A program made the position numbers and the translations under genes. From the NCBI RefSeq assembly GCF_016744175.1, contig NZ_JADGEV010000006.1, forward strand, positions 62,001 to 126,000: 64,000 nt of DNA, written 5' to 3'. The notes beneath the pieces are model-generated. The model searched no databases, was not told the DNA's origin, and worked only from the letters and a program-made list of their open reading frames with translations. The stretch's first letter is position 1. Each line of letters starts with the position of its first letter. This DNA is from Neptunomonas sp. (GTDB taxonomy: Bacteria; Pseudomonadota; Gammaproteobacteria; Pseudomonadales; Balneatricaceae). Below are positions 46,701 to 56,480 of this stretch, piece by piece.

Positions 46701-49700
46701 TCCAGAAGGGAAGCGCGCCGTTTTTTTATGTGACGATAGCGTTGATGGAAGCTGCGCTGAAGGCGCTGGTATTTGTAGTTTGGCAGGCCGCCAAACGATT
46801 ACAGGTACTGCTGGAGGCGCATCATTAACTACCACATGCAAACTAGAAGATGACGGTATTACTAATGGGCAGCTGGATGTTAATGATGACTATTTCCACT
46901 ATTTAAAATATCGCTTTATCGATACGCCTTTAGCTGGTGTCACCGATACATACAGAACAGTGGCGACAGTATCGGCTAATGAAATTGATCCTGTTAACAA
47001 TGTAGAAAATGAAAATACCAATGTTAGGGTTAAAGTAGATTTAGCCGTCACTAAAAACGCTTCTAAGGCAAACATACAAGTAACAGAGCCTTTTAACTGG
47101 GCCATTAGAGTGACTAACCAAGGCCCTGGGCCTGCTTATAAGGCATTTTTGTTTGATACTCTTCCCGCGAACATGAGTCTTGATGGCAATGCGACATGGG
47201 TTAAGGATAGCGACGGGTCAACGGGTACGTGTGCCGTAGCTGGGCAAGCGCTGACCTGTGATTTTGGTGTTGGTGATGCGTTAGCCAGCAGTGATTTTGT
47301 TGATGTTTCGGTTCCCGTGAAAGTTAGCCAAGCGGGTAATTATCAAAACTGTGCAACTGCTTATACAGGACCTGACTCAACAGGCACAACAGGGCTAACG
47401 GGGGTTGATCCTGTACCATCTGATAACGTTAATATTTGCGATACAGTGACTGCTCAAAAATCATCAATTGCGGGTACAGTCTTTACCGATTTCAATGATG
47501 ATGGTACTCAAGCTGGAAGTGATACAGGAATTACGGGCGTTCAAGTTCGTCTAACAGGGACGGATGCATTTTCTCAATTGGTCGATATCACGAAAACAAC
47601 AAATGCGAGTGGCGATTATATTTTCGACAATATCGCTGCCAGTAACGTTGATGGCTATACCATTACAGAGACCACTCAACCGGCAGGTTTCGCTGATGGT
47701 TTGGATAATAAAGGCGGCGCTACTGGCACGAACCTAGTTACGGGAAGTCGTGCTAGTGATGTTATTACCACCGTTGTTTTGGCCACAAATGAAACCCTCA
47801 CGGGCTATGATTTTGCAGAAATTCCTGTCCCATCAATATCAGGCTTGGTATGGGTCGATGTTAATAACGATGGCGTATTAGATGGTGATGAATCACTTCG
47901 AATTGCTGGAGTAAGGATTGGTTTAACTGGCACAAACAGCAACGGTGATTCAATAGATTTAGAACAGCTTACTGATGCTAATGGTCAGTATAGCTTTATT
48001 AATTTATTACCAAGTAATGCTTCTGGCTACACGGTTACTGAAAAGGCTCAGCCTGTACTATGGCAAGATGGGCAAGAGTCAAAAGGGACCGTTGCCGGTA
48101 GTGCTACAGGCCTTGTTGGAATAGAAAAATTCTCAAAAGTTGTATTAGCGGTAGGCCAGTCGGGTATTGATTATAACTTTGGTGAGTTGGGTGGGAGCCT
48201 GGCAGGCAATGTCTATAGAGATGGGAATGACAATGGTCTCATTGATGGTGCTGGGGAGACGGGTGTTACTGGTACATCGTTAGTACTGACGGGACTTGAT
48301 GACGCTGCCAATGTGATCAATCGTGTGGCTACGACGGATGCCAATGGAGAATACATTTTCACAGGGTTGCCAAAGTCTGATACGACAGGCTACAGCATTA
48401 CTGAGACTCAACCTGCAGGGCTATTTGATGGTAAGGATACTGATGGCTCAATAGGTGGCGGTGATGCCGCGACTGTAAATGATGTGATCAGTCATGTTGT
48501 CTTGAATGCCGGAGTGAATGGTATTGATTACAACTTTGGTGAAGGTGGAACCATTCCTCAGCCTTCTTCCAGCATCACTGGAACTGTTTATATTGATCAT
48601 GATAAGAATGGCCTCAAGGGGGCTGATGAACCGGGGCTTGAAGGTGTCACTCTTACACTAACGGGAGCTGATAAAACAGGTAAACCGGTGAACGTTGTTG
48701 TTCAGACTGATAGGAATGGCTTCTATCTATTTGACAATATTGATCCTGATGATGGTAATGGCTATACCATCACCGAAGCACATCCAGCAGGTTATACAGA
48801 TGGTCAAGAAAGTGTTGGAGGTGTTGTAGAAGAAGGCAGTCGTCAAACGGACCTAATAGCAATATTGAGTCTTCCTGCTGGGTCTGCATTAACGGGTTAT
48901 GATTTTGGTGAGGAAGCTGAAGTACCTGCGACCACGTCTTCAATTTCTGGAACAGTCTACGTTGATGGAAATGACAATGGTCTTCAAGAAACCGAAGAGG
49001 CTGGTATAGAAGGCGTTACGCTGATGCTAATAGGAACCGATAATAGTGGGAATCCTATAAACGTCACAACGATGACAGATGAGAAAGGGGACTATGTTTT
49101 TGACAATGTCTCTCCTGATGACGGCAAAGGGTATGTTGTCAGGCAAACACATCCTACTGACTATGCAGATGGTAAGGAAAGTAAAGTAGGTGTGGTTGAT
49201 GAAAACAGTAAACTGACAGATGCATTTACACTGATTAGTCTTCCAGCAGGTACGGCACTTAGTGATTATGATTTTGGCGAATTAGAAAAACCGCTAACTC
49301 CTACGTCTGGTTTACAAGGTTTTGTGTATGCAGATACCAGCGATAGTGGCAGAAACAATGGCCAGAAAGATGCGGGTGAGCAGGGTATTCCAAATATAAC
49401 GGTTACTCTTTCGGGTATGACCAATGATGGCGTAGATATTTGCTCTATAAGCAACTGTACGCAAAAGACATCAGCAACGGGGTATTTCAACTTTGAGGGT
49501 ATTGTTCCAGGTACCTATGCACTTGTCGAAACGCATGCTGACTTACCGTTGGCAGCAGATGGTTCAATGCTTTATTTAGATGGTAAAGAAACCGCAGGAG
49601 AGGCGGGTGGTTCTGTAAATGGTGATACGTTTGGTAGCCAAGCGTACCAAAATACCATTGCTCAAATTGTTGTAACAGCAGAACTAATTGAAAGCGCTAA

Positions 49701-51618
49701 AGGTATTATTGATATCTACTTATTTGGCGAACTTGATTCTGAAACCTTGGGCTTAGTGCCTCCTATTATCAATGGCTATGTATACCTTGATCGAGAGGGC
49801 GTGCGCGTTCGCCCAACAGACGGATCCTTAGAGGGGCAAGGTAATTGGACGGCAGTATTAGCTCAAAATGGAAATACGATATGTCAGGTAACAACCAATG
49901 CAAATGGCTTTTATCAGTTTGATAATTTGAACTGCCCTGGCTATGAAGCAGGGTTGCCTTTAGGTTCAGATTTTTCAATTACATTTACTAAAGAAGGAAA
50001 CACGTTAGCGACCGAAGCTATTTCTGGAGGCAGTGCGGGTCAGGTCTCACGTAATGTGATAACAGGCATTACGCTTGAGTCTGGTGATTATATTACCGAA
50101 CAAAATCTACCGCTGGATCCTTCTGGGGTGGTTTATGATGCGGTAACGAGGGAGCCTGTTTCGGGTGCTGAAGTTACAATACAAGGGCCTGCTGGATTTG
50201 ATCCTGTAACTCATTTGGTTGGAGGTATTGGCACTCAAGTTACGGGTAGTGATGGGTTGTATTCTTTCTTTTTACAAAATGGGTTTCCTTCAGGTGTTTA
50301 TACACTGGAGGTAACACAATATCCAAATGGTTATATTCCTGCTCCTTCTGTTTTGATCCCTGCCTGTTTAGCAGGTACCAATGGTGTACCGCTTAATGTT
50401 GGTGGTGCTATCACTCCTGGCTTAGTGCAAGCGAGTGATAGTGCGCCTGCCTTGGGTATACCGTTACATAATCCTAGTGCATGTGAAGGTATGATTCCGG
50501 GGGGAAGTAACAGTACGCAGTATTATTTCGGTTTTGTTATAACTAATGGTATTTCAGCCCCCATTTTGAAAAACCATATCCCTATTGATCCTATAGTGGC
50601 ATCAAGTGGTTCAATTGTTATGAGCAAAACAACGCCGCTAAAAGATGTGCGTCGTGGTGAGCTTGTTCCATATACATTGACTGTAAAAAACACTGCAGAC
50701 GTGGTGCTGAATAATCTACTGATTCGAGACCAACTACCCGTAGGGTTTAAATATGTAAAAAGCTCTGCAACCATAAATGGCACAGTTCAAGAGCCTATTG
50801 TTGAAGGCCGCCAATTAACCTGGGCTGTAGCTCGCTTAAACATAGGTGAAGAACAAGTCATCACGCTAACTGCGATTGTAGGATCAGGGGTTAGCGAAGG
50901 TGACTATGTTAATCAAACATGGACGGCAGACAGTGTAACAAGCACTACGGTATCTAATATCGCGTCGGCTACAGTGCGCTTAGTGCCAGACCCTCTGTTC
51001 GATTGCTCTGATCTAATCGGTAAGGTGTTTGATGATCAAAATATAAACGGGTACCAAGATGATGGGGAGCCTGGTTTAGCTGGAGTTCGTGTGGCTACCC
51101 CTCGTGGATTACTCATTTCCACCGATGAGTACGGTCGTTTTCATGTCGCCTGCGCAGATGTGCCAAATGAAATACATGGCTCAAACTTCATTCTTAAACT
51201 TGATGAGCGAACATTGCCTTCGGGGTATCGCGTTACAACTGAAAATCCACGTGTGGTGCGCTTGACCCGCGGCAAGCTGGCCAAGCTTAACTTTGGTGCA
51301 GGTTTGCATCGGGTGCTCCGTCTAGATATAGATCACACTGCATTTAAAGACAGCGCTCTTACGCGTGTTGCTGATAAGCAGTTAGTCGATTTGCTGACGG
51401 AACTACAGAAACAACCTACACAAATACGGTTGAGTTATGCGCTGCAACCTGAAGAAGATAAAACAGAAGCTAAACAAAGAATGCACGTTTTTTCTGATGT
51501 ATTAACCAAACTTTGGCAAGAGTGTGACTGTGCCAATTATGCTTTGACTATTGAGCAGGAACTGTTTGCTCGTGATGGCGCTTTAACGACGAAGTTTATA
51601 ACAGGGAAGGCTAAATAA
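43732..51618 (+). CDS. Giant exported DUF11 / SdrD-B-like repeat protein
   Basis: A 2628-residue protein with a Sec signal peptide (RFLTLLLICFSGITLA, cleaved near residue 24). About eight DUF11-type beta-sandwich domains follow (starting near residues 26, 172, 316, 458, 609, 764, 928, 1101), each with paired cysteines suggesting disulfides. Then come SdrD-B-like domains (near 1243, 1368, 1486, 1612, 1735, 1858) with Asp-rich calcium-type loops such as DVNNDGVLDGDE and DGNDNG, two more divergent ones (2012, 2128), another DUF11 domain (2290), a final SdrD-B-like domain (2423), and a C-terminal OmpA-like segment (about 2523-2628). There is no LPXTG or RTX signal. It overlaps the next gene by TAATG. 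A GTG at 43741 (V-K-N) is an alternative start. Adhesion or surface layer function is inference. Confidence 0.85.
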   Translation: MPSVKNIIRFLTLLLICFSGITLAAVDLLVSDLNDSGSDPGIRGGNISYSVTTNNLGIDAATNSVLVFPMPSDSAFNAAASSAECAFQANYDHDSGGIPDFDAVVCDLGTLAGGNGAITKNVVIVYSGAASSINVAAWATGDGDVYTPVNTSSSPDGGTNNKETQNTSINNGADLAIIDGPSLVSSATTSGDNSVVIGGGDVSYDVYVKNLGLDDVTDAKVVVTLSAVMTYTSVTTANGWSCSHAGADGNGRGGVLTCIRGALAKNSSSSHFIFKGSVTGASNGNVPSAFAVSSALTTDPDSNNDATQVDVTIAPGTDVAVTTNSASYTVTAGGTATVILRPRNHGPSASAATTVTTSLPSGFSNIVAAGAGWSCGAVGGDVTCTRPSTYSIAATDDITVTADVPLDLTTLGVLCAANPNGSYSCANLPAEITTTTAEATERQANNAVTYDIDITPFGLDLEVTSKNITPDLPVAAGDTLTSTIRVKNNGPLDAPAGSVGAVDNLDVNEFYSAAATAVANGANGWTCAGTDGVTGNVTCSYANALNVGATAPSLVIISTSNPASGDVLINNQACSSYDGTVRDPDDVGDFDATNNCKSDTVNVTELVVNSPDLSVDITNVNAGGDNNSTLNNNEDSIVFTIAVDNLSAAIDTDNAQLRFDMGNIYFTRTSPVSATAVTVNGVALGVTFTEGTVDWVCSGTSSVVCNQTAGTFSDGDGVATFLVQATRPLKDGNGLEVVATVRSTTQGDSDTANNRDTDLVTINAETDIRVTKTISPSLIEAGAFSTFTVEVANIGPSAAANVVLTDTFTIPVNDTGFTVDTITVTGGCAIAGAMSNGSVHNAAGAVSGTCTWAAIPAGTSYTVKYKVRPNFMVGDPARVLINDAWAAIDTWEINDANGDGNGEIAVGGALASSVDTNNRADATLNVAASSVELTIENSDSPSPIGPDPLGWDMASGGDSSSNDVIYEIKVTNFNGPSLATKVQFTHEMTPPEGKRAVFLCDDSVDGSCAEGAGICSLAGRQTITGTAGGASLTTTCKLEDDGITNGQLDVNDDYFHYLKYRFIDTPLAGVTDTYRTVATVSANEIDPVNNVENENTNVRVKVDLAVTKNASKANIQVTEPFNWAIRVTNQGPGPAYKAFLFDTLPANMSLDGNATWVKDSDGSTGTCAVAGQALTCDFGVGDALASSDFVDVSVPVKVSQAGNYQNCATAYTGPDSTGTTGLTGVDPVPSDNVNICDTVTAQKSSIAGTVFTDFNDDGTQAGSDTGITGVQVRLTGTDAFSQLVDITKTTNASGDYIFDNIAASNVDGYTITETTQPAGFADGLDNKGGATGTNLVTGSRASDVITTVVLATNETLTGYDFAEIPVPSISGLVWVDVNNDGVLDGDESLRIAGVRIGLTGTNSNGDSIDLEQLTDANGQYSFINLLPSNASGYTVTEKAQPVLWQDGQESKGTVAGSATGLVGIEKFSKVVLAVGQSGIDYNFGELGGSLAGNVYRDGNDNGLIDGAGETGVTGTSLVLTGLDDAANVINRVATTDANGEYIFTGLPKSDTTGYSITETQPAGLFDGKDTDGSIGGGDAATVNDVISHVVLNAGVNGIDYNFGEGGTIPQPSSSITGTVYIDHDKNGLKGADEPGLEGVTLTLTGADKTGKPVNVVVQTDRNGFYLFDNIDPDDGNGYTITEAHPAGYTDGQESVGGVVEEGSRQTDLIAILSLPAGSALTGYDFGEEAEVPATTSSISGTVYVDGNDNGLQETEEAGIEGVTLMLIGTDNSGNPINVTTMTDEKGDYVFDNVSPDDGKGYVVRQTHPTDYADGKESKVGVVDENSKLTDAFTLISLPAGTALSDYDFGELEKPLTPTSGLQGFVYADTSDSGRNNGQKDAGEQGIPNITVTLSGMTNDGVDICSISNCTQKTSATGYFNFEGIVPGTYALVETHADLPLAADGSMLYLDGKETAGEAGGSVNGDTFGSQAYQNTIAQIVVTAELIESAKGIIDIYLFGELDSETLGLVPPIINGYVYLDREGVRVRPTDGSLEGQGNWTAVLAQNGNTICQVTTNANGFYQFDNLNCPGYEAGLPLGSDFSITFTKEGNTLATEAISGGSAGQVSRNVITGITLESGDYITEQNLPLDPSGVVYDAVTREPVSGAEVTIQGPAGFDPVTHLVGGIGTQVTGSDGLYSFFLQNGFPSGVYTLEVTQYPNGYIPAPSVLIPACLAGTNGVPLNVGGAITPGLVQASDSAPALGIPLHNPSACEGMIPGGSNSTQYYFGFVITNGISAPILKNHIPIDPIVASSGSIVMSKTTPLKDVRRGELVPYTLTVKNTADVVLNNLLIRDQLPVGFKYVKSSATINGTVQEPIVEGRQLTWAVARLNIGEEQVITLTAIVGSGVSEGDYVNQTWTADSVTSTTVSNIASATVRLVPDPLFDCSDLIGKVFDDQNINGYQDDGEPGLAGVRVATPRGLLISTDEYGRFHVACADVPNEIHGSNFILKLDERTLPSGYRVTTENPRVVRLTRGKLAKLNFGAGLHRVLRLDIDHTAFKDSALTRVADKQLVDLLTELQKQPTQIRLSYALQPEEDKTEAKQRMHVFSDVLTKLWQECDCANYALTIEQELFARDGALTTKFITGKAK
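47461..49306 (+). repeat. Tandem SdrD-B-like domain repeats in the giant gene
   Basis: Five repeat units start near nucleotides 47461, 47836, 48190, 48568 and 48938, with a step of about 355-378 bases. The units at 48568 and 48938 are the closest: both read S-I-x-G-T-V-Y, D-x-x-x-N-G-L, G-V-T-L, DPDDG or SPDDG, and end in YDFGE, at roughly 60 percent protein identity by eye. This indicates expansion by duplication. Confidence 0.75.
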
Positions 51619-54600
51619 TGAATCGCTCTATTTTATGGTTAATGGTATCGACAGCTATGGCTGGGTTGTCTACTAATGTAGTTGCTGAACAGTCCTGCCC
51701 TGTTGGTAAAAAACAAACGGATTGTGAACATCCACAATGGCGTGAGCAATCTGCAATGTCCGATGACAGTCGGGTATTAATTGCTAAGGTGGCTGAGAAT
51801 GCTGAACGTATTTTGCCTAAAGCATCCGTAACTCTGTGGGCATTACCGCCTGTGCCGCAGACCCGTTCGCAAGTTTATGCTAAAGACGAGTTAAGAGCCG
51901 TTGAGTTAGATCTGTCCACACCAGCGAACTTTAACTCTGCTAACGCGGATCTTCATCCCGATATGATTAAGCGTATATCAGGTTTGGTTGACCAGCTAAA
52001 AAATAAGAGAGGTTTAAAGTTAAGCTTTGAGGGACATACCGATAACCAAGGATTGTCTGTCAGGACGCAGCGGTGGTTTAAAGATAATCAAAACTTATCT
52101 GAGGCGCGGGCTAAAGCGGTTGCTGATTATTTTCAGAAGGCTTTAGATTTGTCTGATGATGTTATTAGTATTAGCGGCAAGGGAGATACACAGCCAGTTG
52201 CAAGTAATGCATCGCCTGCAGGAATGAAGAAAAATCGCCGGGTTGAAATGACGATTTGGTATGACGATGTGGCACAACCTCCTAGAAAGAATGTGTCCGC
52301 ATCAATGAGCCGCCAATTAATCTGTTCGGGTGATGTGCAACCTGTGGCAAAGAAAGTAGGTGGATTCGCCGTTAGTATAGATGGTCAACCTGTGGGTAGT
52401 GATGCGAAGGATAATGAGGATTCGCAGCGTTGTACTGATGTGGCCTTAGCGGGTACTAATATCCGATTGCAGTATGACAATCTTGCAGCAAAACCATTAC
52501 TAGATGTTAGCGCGTGGCAAGCGACAGCAATGGTAAATGAAACAGTACAGTTTCAAGCGTATAGCAATTATCTTGCATGGATTGGTCGTGCAGAAGTTCG
52601 GGTTTTTGATCAGAGTAATTCTTCTTATGGAGCGCCGTTCGCAATCGTTCCTCTCAATGAAGCGCTGGCCGGGGAGTGGGAAGTGCCAGTAGGTGCTCCT
52701 CGCTCAATGCAATATAAACTTCGTGTTTATGATGCGAAAGGTCGATTTGATGAAACGACGAATCTACCACTTACCCGGGTGGATGAGCATAATGTTGTCG
52801 ATGATGACGTACTGAAACCTCAGCAAAGTGAGCATGTAGCTTATGGTAATACTCGTTTAGCGCAGCAAAATATATCGGTTGTTGGTGGTTCTGTGACAGT
52901 TCATGGAAACGCGGTTCCTGCGGGGCATAGGATTGTGTTGATGGGGCAGCAAATACCTGTAGATGCTAGTGGTAGATTTGTTGCACAGCAAATTGTTCCT
53001 AGGGGGCGTCATACAATAGAAGTTGCTGCATTAGATGAGCAGAGCAATGGCACTTTATTTTGGCGAGATATTGAATTTAAAAAGGATGATTGGTTTTACG
53101 TCGGCATGGTTGATATCACTGCTGGCCGTTATCGTGCGAAGGGTGCTGCACAAGAAGTGACGAATGACTATCATCTTGATAACAGCTCTTTTGTTGATGG
53201 GCGGTTAGCTTTTTATACCAAAGGAAAGTGGCGAGATAAGTACACAGTAACTGCTAGTGCAGATACCCGTGAGCAACGCTTTCGTGATCTTTTTTCCACT
53301 TTCATGGATAAAGACCCGCGCAGTTTGTTACGACGGTTGGATGATACGACGTACTATCCTGTTTATGGTGATGACAGCACTATTATTGAAGATGCGCCAA
53401 CGCAAGGGAAGTTTTACGCCAAAATTGAAGATAAGCGCTCCCACGCTATGTGGGGTAACTTCAAAATAGTGCAACAAGAAACGGATTTAGCTCAAATTAA
53501 TCGCGGCTTATATGGTGCGGTTATTGATTGGAATAGCGAACACTTTACATCAGATAGCGAAAGTAAAACCCAAATTAATGTGTTCGCTGCAGAGCCTGGA
53601 ACACAGAGCGCTGCTGAGGAATTTAGAGCGACAGGAGGGTCTCTTTACTACCTTGCTCATCAAGATATTGTTACTGGATCTGAACGTGTACAAGTAGAAG
53701 TACGTGATAAAGACTCAGGTCTTGTGCTGAGTGTGAATAATCTGGTTGCTGGCCAAGATTACCAAGAAGATGCGATTCAAGGGCGAATTGTATTAACGCG
53801 TCCTTTGCCATCTACTGCAAATGACAGTGCGTTAGTTAGAGCAGGAAACTATGCAGGTCATCCTGTTTTCTTAGTGGTGAACTATGAATATGTTGGTAGT
53901 TTAACTGATTTTAGTAATCTTGCTGCGGGTGGGCGAGCAACACATTGGTTGAATGATTCGCTTCGTTTAGGTGTGTCAGGATCACATCAAAAAACAGCAA
54001 ATAATGATCAAGATCTTCAGGGTGTTGATGTGCTCTTTAGGAAAACCCCCGAAACGTACTTGCGTTTTGAAGCAGCAAGGACCAAAGGTCCGGGTATTAG
54101 CAGTAACAGTTCTATTGATGGTGGTTATAACTTCACTTCAACCGGACTAAATACAGCTAATGATAAGTCTGCAAATGCTTACCAGCTGGAAAGCGGATTT
54201 CGTTTAAATGATATTGGTTTTGAAACTAATGGTGTGGGTCATGTGTATTTTCGACGTCGTCAAGATGGGTTCTCAGCGCCTGGACAACTTACCAATTATG
54301 ACACCAATCAATGGGGTGCCAATATTGCATTCCCATTGACTGAACATGACGAAATGAATGTTGAATATGATGTTACCAAGCAGAGTGAAGGTGTTGATAC
54401 AGAGACGACAGAAATTGGAGTTCGGCATGAGCTCAACGATGATTGGACTATAAGTGCAGGCCTCCGAAATGAAAGTCGACAAGATAATACGGGCAAGTCA
54501 GCTAGCAATGCAGACGGTGATCGAACTGATTTGGCAGTTCAGGCTGATTATGGGCTCAATCAGGATTTAGGTATTTATGGTTTTGTACAAGGTACGTTAG

Positions 54601-55745
54601 AGCGAACAGGTGACCGTAAAAGAAATAATCGTGGAGGGATAGGTGGTCATTATCAAATTAATGACCGCTTGGGTATAAACAGTGAAGTTTCTGAGGGTGA
54701 TGGTGGGTTCGGTGCTTTAGTGGGAACGGACTATCGAATGACTGATAGAACGACTACCTATTTAAATTATGCTTTAGACCCTGATAATGCTAATAGTGGT
54801 ATTGGCAATCGACAAGGAAAGTTAGTATCGGGGGTGCGTAACCGCTTTTCTGATTGGGTGAGTGTATATGGCGAAGAGCATTACCTGCACGGTGATAATG
54901 GTGATGGCTTAACTCATGCTTATGGCGTTGACTTAACACCCAATGAGTCCTGGAATTTTGGGCTTGCATTTGAAAGTGGTGAAATTGAAACGGATACAAG
55001 CGTAACAAAGCGCCATGCTGCGAGTGTGGCAGTGAACTACGCTAACGAAGATGTTAAATACGGTGGGAATTTGGAGTTTCGTCGTGATGATACAGACAGT
55101 AAACGACGAGACAGTTGGTTAACGCGTAATCATTTAACATACCAAGTTGATCCAGATTGGCGTCTGCGGTTGCAGTTGGATCTTGCGTTTAGTGATAGCG
55201 ATGAGGGAAACTTTTATGATGCAGATTATTTAGAAGCACTTATTGGTTATGCTTATCGCCCTGTGAGCAATGATAAATTGAATACATTGTTTGAGTATAA
55301 ATATTTATCTGACCAAGCACCTTCCAACCAGTTTACCGCTGGGGGACAGCAAAACGAGTTTGAACAGCGAAGCCATATATTTTCCGTTGATGGTATTTAT
55401 GATTTAACACCACGTTGGTCAATTGGTGGGAAGTATGCAGTGCGCCTTGGCGAATTACGAGCTGGGCGGGGAGAAGGTGAATGGTTTAAAAGTACCGCTC
55501 AGTTAGCCATTGGACGTATAGACTGGCATGTCGTGAAGCACTGGGATGCTTTGGCTGAGATCCGCATTCTTGATGTGAAAGAGGCGAAAGATACACGCTC
55601 TGGTGCTCTGCTTGCTGCATATAGACATTTTGGTGACAACATGAAAGCGGGTGTGGGCTACAACTTCACAGACTTTTCGGATGATCTAACCGATTTGAAT
55701 TATGATAGTCGAGGCGTGTTTATCAACGTGATCGGTAAGTGGTAA
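51618..55745 (+). CDS. OmpA-domain outer-membrane beta-barrel protein
   Basis: A 1375-residue exported protein with signal peptide MNRSILWLMVSTAMAGLSTN and cleavage near VVA-EQ. An OmpA-like peptidoglycan-binding domain spans about residues 95-216 (LKLSFEGHTDNQGL, NLSEARAKAVADYF, NRRVEMTIWY). Ig-like or carboxypeptidase-regulatory-like segments follow (about 300-490), then a long C-terminal part of alternating amphipathic strands (about 500-1375) ending in GVFINVIGKW, as expected for an outer-membrane barrel. The start overlaps the giant gene by one base (TAATG), so the two are coupled. It could anchor or export the giant partner; this is inference. An intrinsic terminator follows. Confidence 0.85.
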   Translation: MNRSILWLMVSTAMAGLSTNVVAEQSCPVGKKQTDCEHPQWREQSAMSDDSRVLIAKVAENAERILPKASVTLWALPPVPQTRSQVYAKDELRAVELDLSTPANFNSANADLHPDMIKRISGLVDQLKNKRGLKLSFEGHTDNQGLSVRTQRWFKDNQNLSEARAKAVADYFQKALDLSDDVISISGKGDTQPVASNASPAGMKKNRRVEMTIWYDDVAQPPRKNVSASMSRQLICSGDVQPVAKKVGGFAVSIDGQPVGSDAKDNEDSQRCTDVALAGTNIRLQYDNLAAKPLLDVSAWQATAMVNETVQFQAYSNYLAWIGRAEVRVFDQSNSSYGAPFAIVPLNEALAGEWEVPVGAPRSMQYKLRVYDAKGRFDETTNLPLTRVDEHNVVDDDVLKPQQSEHVAYGNTRLAQQNISVVGGSVTVHGNAVPAGHRIVLMGQQIPVDASGRFVAQQIVPRGRHTIEVAALDEQSNGTLFWRDIEFKKDDWFYVGMVDITAGRYRAKGAAQEVTNDYHLDNSSFVDGRLAFYTKGKWRDKYTVTASADTREQRFRDLFSTFMDKDPRSLLRRLDDTTYYPVYGDDSTIIEDAPTQGKFYAKIEDKRSHAMWGNFKIVQQETDLAQINRGLYGAVIDWNSEHFTSDSESKTQINVFAAEPGTQSAAEEFRATGGSLYYLAHQDIVTGSERVQVEVRDKDSGLVLSVNNLVAGQDYQEDAIQGRIVLTRPLPSTANDSALVRAGNYAGHPVFLVVNYEYVGSLTDFSNLAAGGRATHWLNDSLRLGVSGSHQKTANNDQDLQGVDVLFRKTPETYLRFEAARTKGPGISSNSSIDGGYNFTSTGLNTANDKSANAYQLESGFRLNDIGFETNGVGHVYFRRRQDGFSAPGQLTNYDTNQWGANIAFPLTEHDEMNVEYDVTKQSEGVDTETTEIGVRHELNDDWTISAGLRNESRQDNTGKSASNADGDRTDLAVQADYGLNQDLGIYGFVQGTLERTGDRKRNNRGGIGGHYQINDRLGINSEVSEGDGGFGALVGTDYRMTDRTTTYLNYALDPDNANSGIGNRQGKLVSGVRNRFSDWVSVYGEEHYLHGDNGDGLTHAYGVDLTPNESWNFGLAFESGEIETDTSVTKRHAASVAVNYANEDVKYGGNLEFRRDDTDSKRRDSWLTRNHLTYQVDPDWRLRLQLDLAFSDSDEGNFYDADYLEALIGYAYRPVSNDKLNTLFEYKYLSDQAPSNQFTAGGQQNEFEQRSHIFSVDGIYDLTPRWSIGGKYAVRLGELRAGRGEGEWFKSTAQLAIGRIDWHVVKHWDALAEIRILDVKEAKDTRSGALLAAYRHFGDNMKAGVGYNFTDFSDDLTDLNYDSRGVFINVIGKW

Positions 55746-55790
55746 TTTATCGTCAACGCTTATGCCGTTAATAAATGACTAAGATACATA

Positions 55791-55828
55791 AAAACCTGGA
55801 TACTTATGAAGTATCCAGGTTTTTTATT
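55791..55828 (+). terminator. Intrinsic terminator of the surface-protein operon
   Basis: A 14-bp stem (AAAACCTGGATACT at 55791-55804, inverted at 55810-55823) with a 5-base loop and a T-run, 46 bases past the barrel gene stop. Confidence 0.93.
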
Positions 55829-55874
55829 GGGGTATGCGTTGTTATATACAAATCAGCCCTATGTCATGTGTGAT

Positions 55875-56480
55875 CTAGCCTGAAATATAATTAAGTGGTA
55901 TGACTGTGCTCCAAAGGATGACAGTAGTGACCATTAACCCCACGAGTACACATAAGCCCACAGTGAGTACTGATGACGCAAATAAGAAAGCGCGATCTTC
56001 AGATATTTGCATGATGATGGGAACGCCAGTATAGAGAAGGTAGATGCTGTAGGTCAGCGCTGCTAACACCACCATAACGTTTAACCATAGCATTGGATAA
56101 AGCCCTGCAAGGCCAGCAAGAAACATCGGTGTAGCTGTGAAAGTGGTTAAGAGCAGGCAGTCTTCATAAGCCGCTTCTCCACCGTAGGTTTTTTCCATCC
56201 AGCGTATGGCATAAGCGATGAGGCCAACGGAAATCCACATAGCAAAGTAAAAAGCGACGGCGGCCATCATCGCACTAGATGTTTGTAATTTAACAAACTC
56301 ACCTCCGGTGATGCTCCAACCTATTTGTGTGGTACCTATAAACAGCGATATCGCGGGTATAGCTGCCAATATACTGATTTGCGCCATGAACACATGCGTT
56401 GCAGAATAGTGTTCGTTTTTTATCACCCCCCACTCAGTTTTTGGGTGGTATAGGATGCCCATCATATGTTGAATAAACAT
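55875..56480 (-). CDS. Yip1-domain inner-membrane protein
   Basis: A 201-residue protein with five predicted hydrophobic helices, of the Yip1/DUF1282 type. It starts MFIQHMMGILYHPKTEWGVIKNE, the usual N-terminal tag of this family (a short amphipathic helix with a W), and has YGGEAAYEDCLLLTTFTATPMFL in the middle, where family members have a similar conserved loop. Function is unknown. It lies 132 bases after cyoE and faces the surface-protein operon. Its own promoter probably lies in that gap. Confidence 0.88.
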   Translation of the reverse strand: MFIQHMMGILYHPKTEWGVIKNEHYSATHVFMAQISILAAIPAISLFIGTTQIGWSITGGEFVKLQTSSAMMAAVAFYFAMWISVGLIAYAIRWMEKTYGGEAAYEDCLLLTTFTATPMFLAGLAGLYPMLWLNVMVVLAALTYSIYLLYTGVPIIMQISEDRAFLFASSVLTVGLCVLVGLMVTTVILWSTVIPLNYISG

